NCBI RefSeq assembly: GCF_030766935.1 | Contig: NZ_JASERL010000011.1 | Span: 186,001 to 250,000 of the forward strand | DNA from: Streptomyces sp. KL109B | Lineage (GTDB): Bacteria > Actinomycetota > Actinomycetes > Streptomycetales > Streptomycetaceae | Reading direction: 5' to 3' | DNA: 64,000 bases | Made by a program: the position numbers and the translations under genes | Part shown: piece after piece, positions 8,592-17,080 of the stretch | How positions within the stretch are numbered: position 1 is the stretch's first letter | Layout: each line of letters begins with the position of its first letter | The notes under the pieces: model-generated | Told to the model about the DNA's origin: nothing | Database searches by the model: none | The model's input: only the letters and a program-made list of their open reading frames with translations

Positions 8592-8594
8592 ACC

Positions 8595-9389
8595 GTGGTC
8601 GCCGGAAAGTCGTTCACCCCCGTCACCGTGCCGAAGGCGGCCGATGTCCTGGCCGCCGACATCCGGGAACGCATCCTCTCCGGTGGCCTCCCGGAGGGCT
8701 CGATGCTGCCGCCGGAACGGGAGTTGGCGGAGCAGACGGGCCTGAGCCGCGCCACGGTGCGCGAGGCGCTGCGCATCCTTCAGGTCGAGCGGCTGCTGCG
8801 GATCAGGCCGGGGCGGGGCGGTGGCGCGTTCGTGCACCGCCCCGACCACGAATCCCTGGCCAGTGCCGTCGAGTTGGTGATCCGGGGCCAGCGTCTGCGG
8901 CTCGACGCCCTGCACGAGACGAGGGAGGCCCTCGAGCCCGCCTGCGCGGAGCTGGCCGCCGTCCGTCGCACGGAGCATGACCTGGAACAACTCGATGCGG
9001 CCCACGCGGAGTTGGTGGACGCCGGCGCCGCCGGTGACGTGCCGCGGTTCCTGCGCGGCAACATCCGCTGGCACACCGTCGTGGCCCGCGCGTCGGGCAA
9101 TGAGCTGCTGATCGGCTTCATGAGCGCCCTGTCCGGATCGATCCACGCGGCCACGGACATCGAGGGGTTCCTGGACGACGACATTCGCCGGGCGACCGTG
9201 CGGGCCCACGCACGGGTCACCCGGGCGATCCGGGAGCGGGACGGGAAGGGCGCGAAGCGTCGCATGGAGCGGCATGTGTGCGCCTTCGCGCGACTGGCGG
9301 CACGAGTAGACATGCGTGAACGACTGGAGCTGAAGCCCGAGGAGGCGGGCGAAACAGCAGCAGATCCGCCCCGCGGCACGCCCCACTGA
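8595..9389 (+). CDS. FadR/GntR-family transcriptional regulator (FCD domain)
   Basis: 264 residues with a GTG start 3 bases after the acyl-CoA dehydrogenase stop. The N-terminal winged helix carries the GntR signature LPPERELAEQTGLSRATVREALRILQVERLL and the C terminus is an all-helical FCD ligand-binding domain with ETREALEPACAELAA and metal-coordinating His candidates (RWHTVVARASGN, RMERHVCAFAR). Family members respond to acyl-CoA or carboxylate ligands. Its position behind an acyl-CoA dehydrogenase suggests it senses the pathway intermediate and represses this two-gene unit, possibly also the neighbours to the right. Confidence 0.9.
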   Translation: MVAGKSFTPVTVPKAADVLAADIRERILSGGLPEGSMLPPERELAEQTGLSRATVREALRILQVERLLRIRPGRGGGAFVHRPDHESLASAVELVIRGQRLRLDALHETREALEPACAELAAVRRTEHDLEQLDAAHAELVDAGAAGDVPRFLRGNIRWHTVVARASGNELLIGFMSALSGSIHAATDIEGFLDDDIRRATVRAHARVTRAIRERDGKGAKRRMERHVCAFARLAARVDMRERLELKPEEAGETAADPPRGTPH

Positions 9390-9414
9390 AGCATCCCCCG
9401 GCACGCCGCACACC

Positions 9415-10668
9415 TCATACAGCGCGCCCGCCCACAAGTGTCGCCCGTACGCAGTCGGCCGTCAGGTTCTCGAGCGCCTCCCGCAGCGATACGTGGAGCA
9501 GGCACAGGTCCGCCGCCGCGCCCGGCGCGACGGACCGGGGCGGGCCGGCCGGAGCATGCGGAGCGCCCAGGAAGAGCCCGAGGGCCTCACGCGGCGCCAC
9601 TCCTTCGGGACCGCTCCGCCCAGCGGCCGCGCGCATCACCGCCCAGGGGTCCGCCGTGCCGTACGGGGCATCCGTGCCGGCGGCCACAGGGATACCGGAG
9701 GCGCGGAGGGTGCCGCAGCGGTACAGGTGGGCCTGATCGTCGTCGGCCACGTCCGTCTCGTACGCCATCGCCCGCTCCACCGGGAAGTGCGGCTGGGTGA
9801 CCACGGTGACGCCGAGCCGGCCCAGCCAGCCGAGAGCCTCCGTGGGGATCACCGCACCGTGCTCGATGCGGTCGCCCGGCACGCTGCCCGCCTCGTCGAG
9901 CGCGAGCAGCGTGACGAAGAGTTGGACGCGGGTGACGCAGTGGACGGCGACGGCGCGGGGGCGGGCCGCCACGACGCGCGTCGCGAGCTCGTTCGGTGTG
10001 GGCAGTGTCGGATCGTCCAGGCGGATCTTCACCGGGGCGGCGGGGTCCAGGCCGAGGACGGTGAGACGTTGCGGAAGGGGACGGAGGAGGGTGCGCAGAT
10101 CGGCAGCGGGTTCGGGGTCGGCGTTGGTGAACCCGGTGATGCCACGGGCCGCTGCCCGGCGGCCGACCCCCGCCAGGTCCAGAGGCGTCGGTGGGACGCG
10201 GGGCCGCAGGCGCTCGTCCGCGCGCCAGAACCTGCCGTCCCCGGCGCTGTCCAGACCCGCGGCGCGCAGTGCGGCGCCGTTCCACATCCACAGTTCGCCG
10301 CTGCGGTGCTGCACGCGCACCGGCCGGTCGGCGACGATCCGGTCGAGCGCCGCTCGGTCAAGGGGGCCCGCGACGCTCTCGTGATAGCCGACGGCCCGCA
10401 CCCACTCCCCCGGCTTCCCGCCCCGCAGCGCCTCCGCGAGTCGTTCGGCCCCGCCCACGTCCGCCGGGCCGACGCGCACGGATGCCTGCTCGGCGGCCAG
10501 CGCGGCGAGGTGCACATGGTGGTCGTGCAGCCCGGGCAGCAGCGCACCGCCCTGCCCGTCGATCCCGTCGCGTCCGGCGAGCCGCGCCCCCACCTCGACT
10601 ACGCGCCCGGCCGCCACGCGCACGTCCACCCGCCCGAGCGCCTCGACTTCCACGTCCCGGATCAGCAC
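9415..10668 (-). CDS. YtcJ-like metal-dependent amidohydrolase
   Basis: 417 residues of the amidohydrolase-3 type. The N terminus carries the metal motif HDHHVHLAALA; then HCVTRVQLFVTLLALDEAGS, DRIEHGAVIP, VTQPHFPVER and AGTDAPYGTADPW supply the remaining family motifs. Enzymes of this clade hydrolyse amide, ester or cyclic amide bonds, but substrates are poorly known. It converges with the FadR gene (26 bases apart) and begins 7 bases after the stop of the CoA transferase gene upstream on the same strand, indicating one operon of two genes. The function within the pathway could be opening a lactam or lactone ring, which is only an inference. Confidence 0.82.
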   Translation of the reverse strand: MLIRDVEVEALGRVDVRVAAGRVVEVGARLAGRDGIDGQGGALLPGLHDHHVHLAALAAEQASVRVGPADVGGAERLAEALRGGKPGEWVRAVGYHESVAGPLDRAALDRIVADRPVRVQHRSGELWMWNGAALRAAGLDSAGDGRFWRADERLRPRVPPTPLDLAGVGRRAAARGITGFTNADPEPAADLRTLLRPLPQRLTVLGLDPAAPVKIRLDDPTLPTPNELATRVVAARPRAVAVHCVTRVQLFVTLLALDEAGSVPGDRIEHGAVIPTEALGWLGRLGVTVVTQPHFPVERAMAYETDVADDDQAHLYRCGTLRASGIPVAAGTDAPYGTADPWAVMRAAAGRSGPEGVAPREALGLFLGAPHAPAGPPRSVAPGAAADLCLLHVSLREALENLTADCVRATLVGGRAV

Positions 10669-10674
10669 GGTGCA

Positions 10675-11712
10675 TCACCGCCCCGCGGCGGCTACATCCG
10701 CCGCGCATGCCGCCATGGCGACGTCCAGGAGGTGCCCGCCGCCGTCCCGCAGCGACCGGGCCACGGAGCGGGCCGCGTACAGGCCGGTGACAGGGTCGGC
10801 CAGGGCGTCGCCCAGGAACACAGGGCCGGCGCCGTCCAGGGGCCACGCGACGAGTCCGCCGGCCACCGCCGCGTCGTCGCCGAAGGCGATCCGGTCGTCG
10901 GCGCGCCCGTAACCCGTGATGCTCGCCCACACGCGGCCGGGGCGCCCGGCGAGGAACCGTTCGGCGTCGAGCCCCGCACGGCGCAGGGCCCGGGGGCGCG
11001 ACGCCTCGATCACCACGTCGGCATCGGCCACCGCGGAGCTCAGCGCGGCGGGGTCGGCGAAGTCGAGGACGACACCTTGGTGGTCGTCGTGCAGGTGCCG
11101 GTAGAAGGCCGGGCTGCCGCCACGTGCGCCGTCGGGACGTGTCGTGCTCTCCACCTTCAGCACCTGGGCGCCGCCGAGGCCGAGCAGTCGGGCGCACAGC
11201 GGCCCTGCCCACAGCGCCGAGAAGTCCACAATGCGGATCCCCTCGGGCGTCCGGGGCGGACCGGTGGGACCGACGCGTTCGTGGCGCACAGGCGCGCGGC
11301 TGCACCGCTCCGAGCCGAGGGAAGCCGCGGCAAGCCCCAGCAGTTGGGCTCTGCCGACGACCTCCGAGGCGGAGCTGCCAGCCACCGCGTCCGCCAACTC
11401 GTCCCTGTCGCCGAGCAGATTGAGGAGAGCCGGTAGACAGGCGCGGTCCTCGGCGCGCGCCAGGTTGACGGCCACCCAGCCGTCGGCGGCGCGCAGCAGG
11501 CGGCAGGTGCCACCCGACGAGGTACGTCCTGGAGGCGCGAAGCCGGCGAGCCGGGCCCGCAGGAAGAGTTCCGTGTCGAGGTCGACCGGGACACCGGTGA
11601 GCTCTGTGAAGTCCCGGGCGACTGAGGGAAGCCGGCGCAGCGGCCCGTCCAGAAGACGGGCTCCCGTCTCCCCCTCCCCAGGCAGAGCGACGTTCTCCAA
11701 ATCGACGACCAC
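10675..11712 (-). CDS. CaiB/BaiF-type CoA transferase with permuted domain order
   Basis: 345 residues. The canonical CaiB N-terminal segment appears only from about residue 159 (GIRIVDFSALWAGPLCARLL, then VLKVES, VVIEASRPRALRRAGLD, TGYGR and the catalytic-Asp region LADPVTGLYAA, ending GGHLLDVAM). The first 150 residues instead resemble the usual C-terminal half (GGTCRLLRAADGWVAV followed by a helical segment). The gene thus looks circularly permuted relative to formyl-CoA and succinyl-CoA transferases, though all core motifs are present. It is expected to move CoA between two carboxylic acids. It sits 7 bases before the amidohydrolase and is divergent from the extended enoyl-CoA hydratase at 11795. 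Confidence 0.82.
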   Translation of the reverse strand: MVVDLENVALPGEGETGARLLDGPLRRLPSVARDFTELTGVPVDLDTELFLRARLAGFAPPGRTSSGGTCRLLRAADGWVAVNLARAEDRACLPALLNLLGDRDELADAVAGSSASEVVGRAQLLGLAAASLGSERCSRAPVRHERVGPTGPPRTPEGIRIVDFSALWAGPLCARLLGLGGAQVLKVESTTRPDGARGGSPAFYRHLHDDHQGVVLDFADPAALSSAVADADVVIEASRPRALRRAGLDAERFLAGRPGRVWASITGYGRADDRIAFGDDAAVAGGLVAWPLDGAGPVFLGDALADPVTGLYAARSVARSLRDGGGHLLDVAMAACAADVAAAGR

Positions 11713-11794
11713 CCTTCTCCCGTATGGATCGACAAATTACACTCGCGCCGACGCGAACGGGAGACATCCAGCAGGAGGGCGGGTACCGGAACGC

Positions 11795-12757
11795 ATGGAC
11801 ACCCCCTGGGAACTCGTCGACCTCGACGACGACTTCAGTCGTGGCACGAAGGGCTGCCGCCTTTCCGAACCGGTGCCGCGCGTCGTCATCGCATTCGCCG
11901 CGCGCCCCGTGGACGTCGCGGCCGAGGCGTGCGACGTGCTCCTGACCGGAGCCGAGGATGCGCCGCGCCCCTGGGTTCGGTGCCCGGACCCCCGGGAGAG
12001 CGCCGCCCGGCTGTGTGAGGCGGTCGAGGCGAGCGCCGACGCGGCGGTCGCGCTGGTCCATGTCCTGCGCCTGGGACGGAGTCTTGGTGTGCCGGAGCGT
12101 CTGGTGGCGGAGTCGCTGGCGTACTCCGCCCTGCAGGGCGGCGCGCGCTTTCGGCACTGGCTCGCGAGCACGCCGCGCGGCGCCGCCCGGCCCGCCGCGC
12201 ATCCGGTGCGCCTGGATCGCGCGGGTGAGTTGCTGAGCGTCACCCTGAACCGGCCCTGGGTGCGCAATGCCGTCGACGCGGCCACCAGGGACGCTCTATG
12301 CGAGGCGCTGACGGTGGCCGTCGCCGACCCTTCGGTCGCGCGGGTGGACCTGCGCGGCAGCGGACCCGCGTTCTGCAGCGGCGGCGACCTCAGCGAGTTC
12401 GGCTCGTCGACCGATTCTGCCCGCGCCCACCGGGTACGCGTCGAGCGCAGCCCGGCGGGCCTGTTGGCCCGTTGCGGGCAACGGGTGACCGCACATCTGC
12501 ATGGCGCGTGCGTCGGGGCCGGCATCGAACTCGCTTCGTTCGCCGGCCGGATCGTGGCGACGCCCGACACTTGGATCCGGCTGCCCGAGGTCGCCATGGG
12601 GCTGATCCCCGGCGCCGGTGGCACAGCCGGGATCCCTCGCCGCATCGGCCGCCACAGGACGGCCTGGCTGGCCCTGTCGGGCGTTCAGTTGACCGCGCAC
12701 GAGGCCCTGGACTGGGGGCTGGTCGACGTGATCCTTGAGAGCGTTCAGGACGGTTGA
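11795..12757 (+). CDS. Enoyl-CoA hydratase/isomerase with N-terminal extension
   Basis: 320 residues, about 60 longer than usual. The crotonase core starts near residue 135 (LLSVTLNRPWVRNAVD) and contains FCSGGDLSEF for the oxyanion hole, GACVGAGIELASF and LPEVAMGLIPGAGGT with the catalytic Glu candidates. The first 130 residues are unlike other crotonases and include a helical segment AAVALVHVLRLGRSLGVPERL; no function can be given to them. The ATG at 11795 has an AGGAGG about 14 bases upstream, rather far. It is divergent from the permuted CoA transferase, 82 bases apart, which suggests joint control and a shared acyl-CoA substrate. 62 bases to the ferredoxin hold nothing clear. Confidence 0.82.
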   Translation: MDTPWELVDLDDDFSRGTKGCRLSEPVPRVVIAFAARPVDVAAEACDVLLTGAEDAPRPWVRCPDPRESAARLCEAVEASADAAVALVHVLRLGRSLGVPERLVAESLAYSALQGGARFRHWLASTPRGAARPAAHPVRLDRAGELLSVTLNRPWVRNAVDAATRDALCEALTVAVADPSVARVDLRGSGPAFCSGGDLSEFGSSTDSARAHRVRVERSPAGLLARCGQRVTAHLHGACVGAGIELASFAGRIVATPDTWIRLPEVAMGLIPGAGGTAGIPRRIGRHRTAWLALSGVQLTAHEALDWGLVDVILESVQDG

Positions 12758-12819
12758 TGCGCGGCGGCCCCGAACGAACCCGCTGAGCGGAGCTGCTCGC
12801 GACTCCCCTTCACGCTCTT

Positions 12820-13050
12820 CTACTCGGGGGGAAACACCGGTTTCCCGTTGTCCGTGCCGGTGATCGAAATCGCCTCGACCGGGCACGATTCCGCGATTTC
12901 CAGCACTTCCTCGGACTCGGGCATCGACGCGGCGCGTGCCCGGCCCTGGCCCTGGTCGTCGCGTTCGAAGGCGTCCGGCAGGGAGGCCACGCACAGGCCG
13001 GTGCGGACGCAGACCCGAGGGTCGACCGACACGTCCCACCGTTCCGTCAT
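12820..13050 (-). CDS. Small ferredoxin for the adjacent P450
   Basis: 76 residues. Cysteines in CVRTGLC and, near the C terminus, in ESCPVEAI fit the single-cluster [3Fe-4S]/[4Fe-4S] ferredoxins that feed electrons to actinobacterial P450s; the position of one usual cluster Cys is taken by another residue (CVRTGLC), typical of [3Fe-4S] types. Its ATG overlaps the P450 stop by 4 bases (ATGA), so the two are made together. It is the last gene of the minus-strand operon that begins with the molybdenum hydroxylase at 19428. A ferredoxin reductase is not adjacent; one must be supplied from elsewhere. Confidence 0.92.
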   Translation of the reverse strand: MTERWDVSVDPRVCVRTGLCVASLPDAFERDDQGQGRARAASMPESEEVLEIAESCPVEAISITGTDNGKPVFPPE

Positions 13051-14243
13051 CGCCCCGCACCCCCGATCACCAGGGGCAGCGTCTTCCAGCCGCGTACGGT
13101 CGAGGTCTGGGCGAGCTCCGCGCCGTCCCAGTCGACCTCCCAGTCGGGGAAGCGCCGCAGGATCTCCTCGGCGGCCACCCGTCCTTCGAGGCGGGCGAGG
13201 GCCGCGCCGAGGCAGTAATGAGCTCCGACGCCGAACGACATGTGCTGGGTGACGCGGTGGATGTCGAACCGGTCCGGGTCGGGGAAGCGGGCGGGGTCCC
13301 GGTTGGCCGCGGCCTGGATGAAGAGCATGGCGCTGCCCGCCGGCACCGTCCGGTCGTACAGCTCGACGTCCCTGGTCACGTAGCGGGCGGTGAAGGGCCC
13401 GGTCGGCTCGAAGCGCAGGATCTCCTCGATGGCGCCCGGGACGAGGGAGGGGTCGGCCGCGAGTTCCCGTCGGGCCTGCGGGTAGCGGGCCATAAGGGCG
13501 CCGAACCAGCCGATGAGGCGTCCGGTCGTCTCGTTGCCCGCCCCCGCGACCACCGTGCAGTAGGTGAGCACCTCTTCGTCGGTGAGGGTGCGCCGCACGC
13601 CCTTCTCGTCGTCGAACTCGGCGGTCGTCAGCTCGGTCATGAGGTCGTCCGAGGGGTGTTTCTTGCGCCAGTCGATGTACTCCTGGAGCCCTTCGGTGTT
13701 CAGCATCTCGGAGGGGTCGAGCCTGCCGCGGCCCGTGGTGTCGAGGATCGCGTCGGTCCGGTCGCGGTAGATCTCCTGGTCGGCCTCCGGGATGCCGAGG
13801 AGCATGCCGATGACCCGCATGGGCATCTCGGCGCCGACGGCCTCGACGAGGTCGAAGCGTGCGGCGCCGGTCACCGGTTCGAGGACACGGGTGCAGAAGT
13901 CCCGGATCCGTGGCTCGAGTTGGGCGATGCGGCGCGGGGTGAAGACGCGGGCGAGGAGGCGTCGGTGGATGTCGTGGACGGGCGGGTCCTCGAAGATGAG
14001 GGTGCCGGGCGGGATGTCGACGTTCGCCTGGATGATCTCCAGGATGTCGCCGCGCGAGGACGAGTAGGTCTGCCAGTCGGCGAGTCCGCTCTGCACATCG
14101 GCGTGCCGGCTGACGGCGTAGAAGTCGTGCTCCGCGTTGTAGTAGAGCGGCGCTTCTTCGCGCAGGCGGGCGTAGAGGGGGTAGGGGTCCTGGGCGAGGG
14201 CGGGGTCGAAGGGGTCCCAGGCGAGGGTTTCGGCGGTGGTCAT
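13047..14243 (-). CDS. Cytochrome P450
   Basis: 398 residues, a soluble bacterial class I P450. The I-helix oxygen-activation motif is AGAGNETT, the K-helix pair is in EEILR, and the heme loop is FGVGAHYCLGAALARLE with the axial Cys. It should hydroxylate a hydrophobic substrate using the ferredoxin encoded immediately downstream. The start at 14243 gives MTTAETLAWDPFDP and overlaps the SDR stop by 4 bases (ATGA). Coupling with a mycofactocin-type SDR upstream suggests the order hydroxylation, then oxidation of the new alcohol. No CYP family can be assigned safely by eye. Confidence 0.93.
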   Translation of the reverse strand: MTTAETLAWDPFDPALAQDPYPLYARLREEAPLYYNAEHDFYAVSRHADVQSGLADWQTYSSSRGDILEIIQANVDIPPGTLIFEDPPVHDIHRRLLARVFTPRRIAQLEPRIRDFCTRVLEPVTGAARFDLVEAVGAEMPMRVIGMLLGIPEADQEIYRDRTDAILDTTGRGRLDPSEMLNTEGLQEYIDWRKKHPSDDLMTELTTAEFDDEKGVRRTLTDEEVLTYCTVVAGAGNETTGRLIGWFGALMARYPQARRELAADPSLVPGAIEEILRFEPTGPFTARYVTRDVELYDRTVPAGSAMLFIQAAANRDPARFPDPDRFDIHRVTQHMSFGVGAHYCLGAALARLEGRVAAEEILRRFPDWEVDWDGAELAQTSTVRGWKTLPLVIGGAGR

Positions 14244-15076
14244 TTGAGCATGGCTCCCGCGTCGACGGTCTGTGTGCTGCCGGTGACGAAGCGGCCTTCG
14301 TCGGAGGCGAGGTAGAGGATCGCGTTGCTGATGTCGCGGGCCTCGACCCACGGCGTCGGCAGGATGTGCATGCTCTGGGAGGCCTCGGCGAAGTCGTCGA
14401 CGGTGGGGTTCTCCAGGTCGGGGCGGAACATCCTGTACGTCCCCTCGTGCATCACCATCGGGGTGTTGACCTGGCTGGGGTGGACGGTGTTGACGCGGAT
14501 GTTGTGTTCGCCCAGCTCCCAGGCCAGGGTGCGCATCAGGCCGACGACCCCGTGCTTGGCGGCCACGTAGTGACCGATGTGGGCGTGGCCGCGCAGGCCG
14601 CCGACGGAGCTGGTGAGGATGATCGAGCCGCCGCGGCCGCCGGCGATGATGTGCGGGATCGACACCTTGGCGGTGAGCCAGACGCCGGTGAGGTTGATGT
14701 CGACGGTGTCGCGCCAGGTCTTCTCGTCCATCTGGTGCATGAGCGCGCCGTTGCTGCCGATGCCGGCGTTGGCGCAGACGATGTCGAGTCGGCCGAACTG
14801 CTCGACACCCTCGTCGACGGCGGCCTTGAGCGCGTCGTGGTCCCGGACGTCGGCCTGGACGGCGTGGATGCGGCGCCCGAGCTTCTGGACCTGGTTGACG
14901 GTCTCGTCCAGGTCCTCGGGGGTCGACATGGCGAACTGGACGCCGTCGAGCGGTTTGCAGACATCGATGGCGATGATGTCGGCGCCCTCTTCGGCGAGGC
15001 GAATGGCGTGACTGCGGCCTTGGCCGCGTGCCGCTCCGGTGATGAATGCGACTTTGCCTGCTACGCGTCCGGGCAT
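14240..15076 (-). CDS. Mycofactocin-type SDR oxidoreductase
   Basis: 278 residues. GKVAFITGAARGQGRSHA followed by EGADIIAIDVCK is the hallmark start of the mycofactocin-coupled SDR group, whose NAD cofactor stays bound and is recycled by the peptide-derived redox carrier mycofactocin. NAG in CANAGIG, the Ser of LTSSVGG and YVAAK complete the active site; HPSQVNTPMV is typical of the clade. It should oxidise an alcohol, plausibly the product of the P450 whose start overlaps its stop. The mycofactocin biosynthesis genes are not in the window and must lie elsewhere in the genome. A 45-base gap separates it from the CoxG-like gene. Confidence 0.9.
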   Translation of the reverse strand: MPGRVAGKVAFITGAARGQGRSHAIRLAEEGADIIAIDVCKPLDGVQFAMSTPEDLDETVNQVQKLGRRIHAVQADVRDHDALKAAVDEGVEQFGRLDIVCANAGIGSNGALMHQMDEKTWRDTVDINLTGVWLTAKVSIPHIIAGGRGGSIILTSSVGGLRGHAHIGHYVAAKHGVVGLMRTLAWELGEHNIRVNTVHPSQVNTPMVMHEGTYRMFRPDLENPTVDDFAEASQSMHILPTPWVEARDISNAILYLASDEGRFVTGSTQTVDAGAMLK

Positions 15077-15121
15077 GGGGTACCTCGTTCCTGACGGGTG
15101 GGGTCGGCTCGGGTCGGTGTT

Positions 15122-15721
15122 TCAGCGGTGGCGTCGGCGGGCGAAGGCGAGCACGAGGAGGGCGCCGAGGGCGAGCGCGACGGGGACGGCGCGCTTGAGC
15201 GCCGCGTCGCCTGCTGCGGTGGCCTCGACGAGGTCGAGCGGGGCCGTTGCCGCGGGGGTCGCCGGTGCGGCGGAGCCGGCGGACAGCTCGGCCGACAGGT
15301 TCTGCGCGAACCGGTCCATCAGCGCCGCGGAGACCTCACCGAGGGTGGCACGGCCGAACTGTGCGGGTCTGCCGGTGATGGTGAGTTCGGTGTGGACGTG
15401 GATGTCGGTGCGGTCGCGGCCGGCTGCGGAGAGGCGGCAGGTGACGACGGCCTTCGCCGTGCCGTTCCCGCGGCTCTCACGGCCGCCCGCCTCGAGCACC
15501 ACGACCTTCGCCTCCTCGTCGCGGGAGAGGAAGGTGACGGTGCCGTGGTAGACGAGGCCGATGGGGCCCAGCTTGACCTTGATCCTGCCTTGGTGTGTGT
15601 CACCGTCGCTGGAGGTGAGCGTGGCGCCGGGGACGCAGGGCGCGACACGCTCGACGTCGAGCAGTGCCTGCCAGGCGGCGTCGACCGGGAGGGGAATGCC
15701 GAGGGTGTTCTCCAGCTTCAT
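15122..15721 (-). CDS. CoxG-like SRPBCC protein with C-terminal membrane anchor
   Basis: 199 residues. The first 150 form a CoxG/SRPBCC domain (MKLENTLGIPLPVDAAW, VPGATL, ELTITGRPAQFG), and residues about 178-194 (AVPVALALGALLVLAF) are a single transmembrane helix ending in Arg/His-rich tail, so the protein is anchored to the inner face of the membrane. In CO dehydrogenase clusters CoxG recruits the Mo-enzyme to the membrane. Its ATG overlaps the stop of the 2Fe-2S subunit gene by 4 bases, so it is made with the hydroxylase subunits and probably docks them to the respiratory chain here too. Confidence 0.88.
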   Translation of the reverse strand: MKLENTLGIPLPVDAAWQALLDVERVAPCVPGATLTSSDGDTHQGRIKVKLGPIGLVYHGTVTFLSRDEEAKVVVLEAGGRESRGNGTAKAVVTCRLSAAGRDRTDIHVHTELTITGRPAQFGRATLGEVSAALMDRFAQNLSAELSAGSAAPATPAATAPLDLVEATAAGDAALKRAVPVALALGALLVLAFARRRHR

Positions 15722-16209
15722 GCGGGCGCCTCCTCTCCCTGGGCGGCCGCCCGCACCGCGTTGACGATGCCCTGGTATCCGGTGCAGCGGCAGAGGTTCC
15801 CCGTGAGGGCCTCGCGGATCTCGTCGTCGGTGGGCTTGGGGTGTTCGGCGAGGAAGGCGGTGACCGAGACCACGAGGCCGGGCGTGCAGAACCCGCACTG
15901 CAGGCCGTGGTGCTCACGGAACGCCGCCTGGACCTTGGTGAGTTCACCGTTCTGCCCGGAGAGTCCCTCCACGGTCGTGACCTCCGCGCCGTCGGCCTGC
16001 ACGGCGAACAGGAGACAGGCGCGCACCGCTTCCCCGTCGAGCAGGACGGTGCAGGCGCCGCACACACCGTGTTCGCAGCCGAGGTGGGTGCCGGTGAGTC
16101 CGCAGTCGACGCGGAGGAAGTCGGCGAAGGTGAGGCGTGGTGACACGGTGGCTCGGCGGCCGGTTCCGTTGACACGTACGTGGATGTCCACGGTCGTCGG
16201 GTCAGGCAT
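15718..16209 (-). CDS. Molybdenum hydroxylase small subunit, two [2Fe-2S] clusters
   Basis: 163 residues. The plant-type cluster motif GCEHGVCGACTVLLDG and the second, Mo-proximal cluster motifs QCGFCTPG and NLCRCTGY are all present, so both clusters should assemble. This is the electron-transfer subunit of xanthine-dehydrogenase-family hydroxylases, analogous to CoxS. The ATG at 16209 gives MPDPTTVDIHVRVNG; it overlaps the medium-subunit stop by 8 bases. Subunit order on the transcript is large, medium, small, then CoxG-like. Confidence 0.95.
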   Translation of the reverse strand: MPDPTTVDIHVRVNGTGRRATVSPRLTFADFLRVDCGLTGTHLGCEHGVCGACTVLLDGEAVRACLLFAVQADGAEVTTVEGLSGQNGELTKVQAAFREHHGLQCGFCTPGLVVSVTAFLAEHPKPTDDEIREALTGNLCRCTGYQGIVNAVRAAAQGEEAPA

Positions 16210-17080
16210 GGAGTGCCTCCTGTACGGCGCGGCGCCAGGCGCGGGCGACCATGGCGGCGCCGACGCGGGTGCGGTAGCGGGCGGATCCGTGCAGATCGGA
16301 GGGGACGGATTCGAGGTCTTCGGTCGCGGCGCCGCCGATGTCGTCGGGCGACACCTCGACGGGGTCGGCGCCGATGAGCTGGGCTTCCGCGGTACGGGCC
16401 CGGCTCGCGGTCGGGCCGAGTCCGAACAGGCCGATGGCACACCGGTCGATGTGCCCATCGGTCCCGACGCGCAGCGCGACGGCGGCCCCGGCGATGGCGA
16501 AGTCGCCGCGCCTGCGGGCGAACTCCTCGACAGCGAATCCGCAACGCCCGTCCCAGGGGCGGATGGTGAGGGCGGTGAGCAGCTCGTCCTCGGCGAGTGC
16601 GGTGCTCCACATGCCGGTGAGGAAGTCGGCGGCCGGGAGGGTGCGGCGCCCTCGCGGCGAGACGGCCTCCAGTTCCGCGTCCAGCGTCAGCGCGACGGCG
16701 GGGTATTCGGCCGCCGCGTCGGCGTGTGCGAGGGAGCCGCCCACGGTGCCGCGGCTGCGGATCTGGAAGTGTCCGATGAGGGGTGTGGCCAGGGCGAGGA
16801 GTGGGACGGCGGCACGGATCTCCTCGGAGCGCTCGACGGCGGCCTGGGTGGTGGCCGCACCGATGCGTACCGCTCCGTCGGCGCGCCGCTCGATGCCACG
16901 CAGTTCCTCGACGCGACGCAGGTCGACGAGGTGCCCGAAGGCGGCGAGCCGCAGGGCGAGCATCGGCACGAGGCTCTGTCCTCCGGCGAGGACCTTCGCC
17001 TCGTCGCCCCACTCGGCGAGCAGCGCGACCGCTTCGTCGGTGGTGGTGGGTGCGTGGTAGGTGAAGGGCGCGGGTTTCAC
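16202..17080 (-). CDS. Molybdenum hydroxylase medium subunit, FAD-binding
   Basis: 292 residues, CoxM-like. FAD-binding motifs are AGGQSLVPMLALRL near residue 33 and GTVGGSLAHADAAAEY near residue 113, both well conserved. It accepts electrons from the [2Fe-2S] subunit and passes them to the external acceptor. The start at 17080 overlaps the large-subunit stop by 4 bases. With a normal length and all motifs intact it should be functional. Confidence 0.94.
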   Translation of the reverse strand: MKPAPFTYHAPTTTDEAVALLAEWGDEAKVLAGGQSLVPMLALRLAAFGHLVDLRRVEELRGIERRADGAVRIGAATTQAAVERSEEIRAAVPLLALATPLIGHFQIRSRGTVGGSLAHADAAAEYPAVALTLDAELEAVSPRGRRTLPAADFLTGMWSTALAEDELLTALTIRPWDGRCGFAVEEFARRRGDFAIAGAAVALRVGTDGHIDRCAIGLFGLGPTASRARTAEAQLIGADPVEVSPDDIGGAATEDLESVPSDLHGSARYRTRVGAAMVARAWRRAVQEALHA

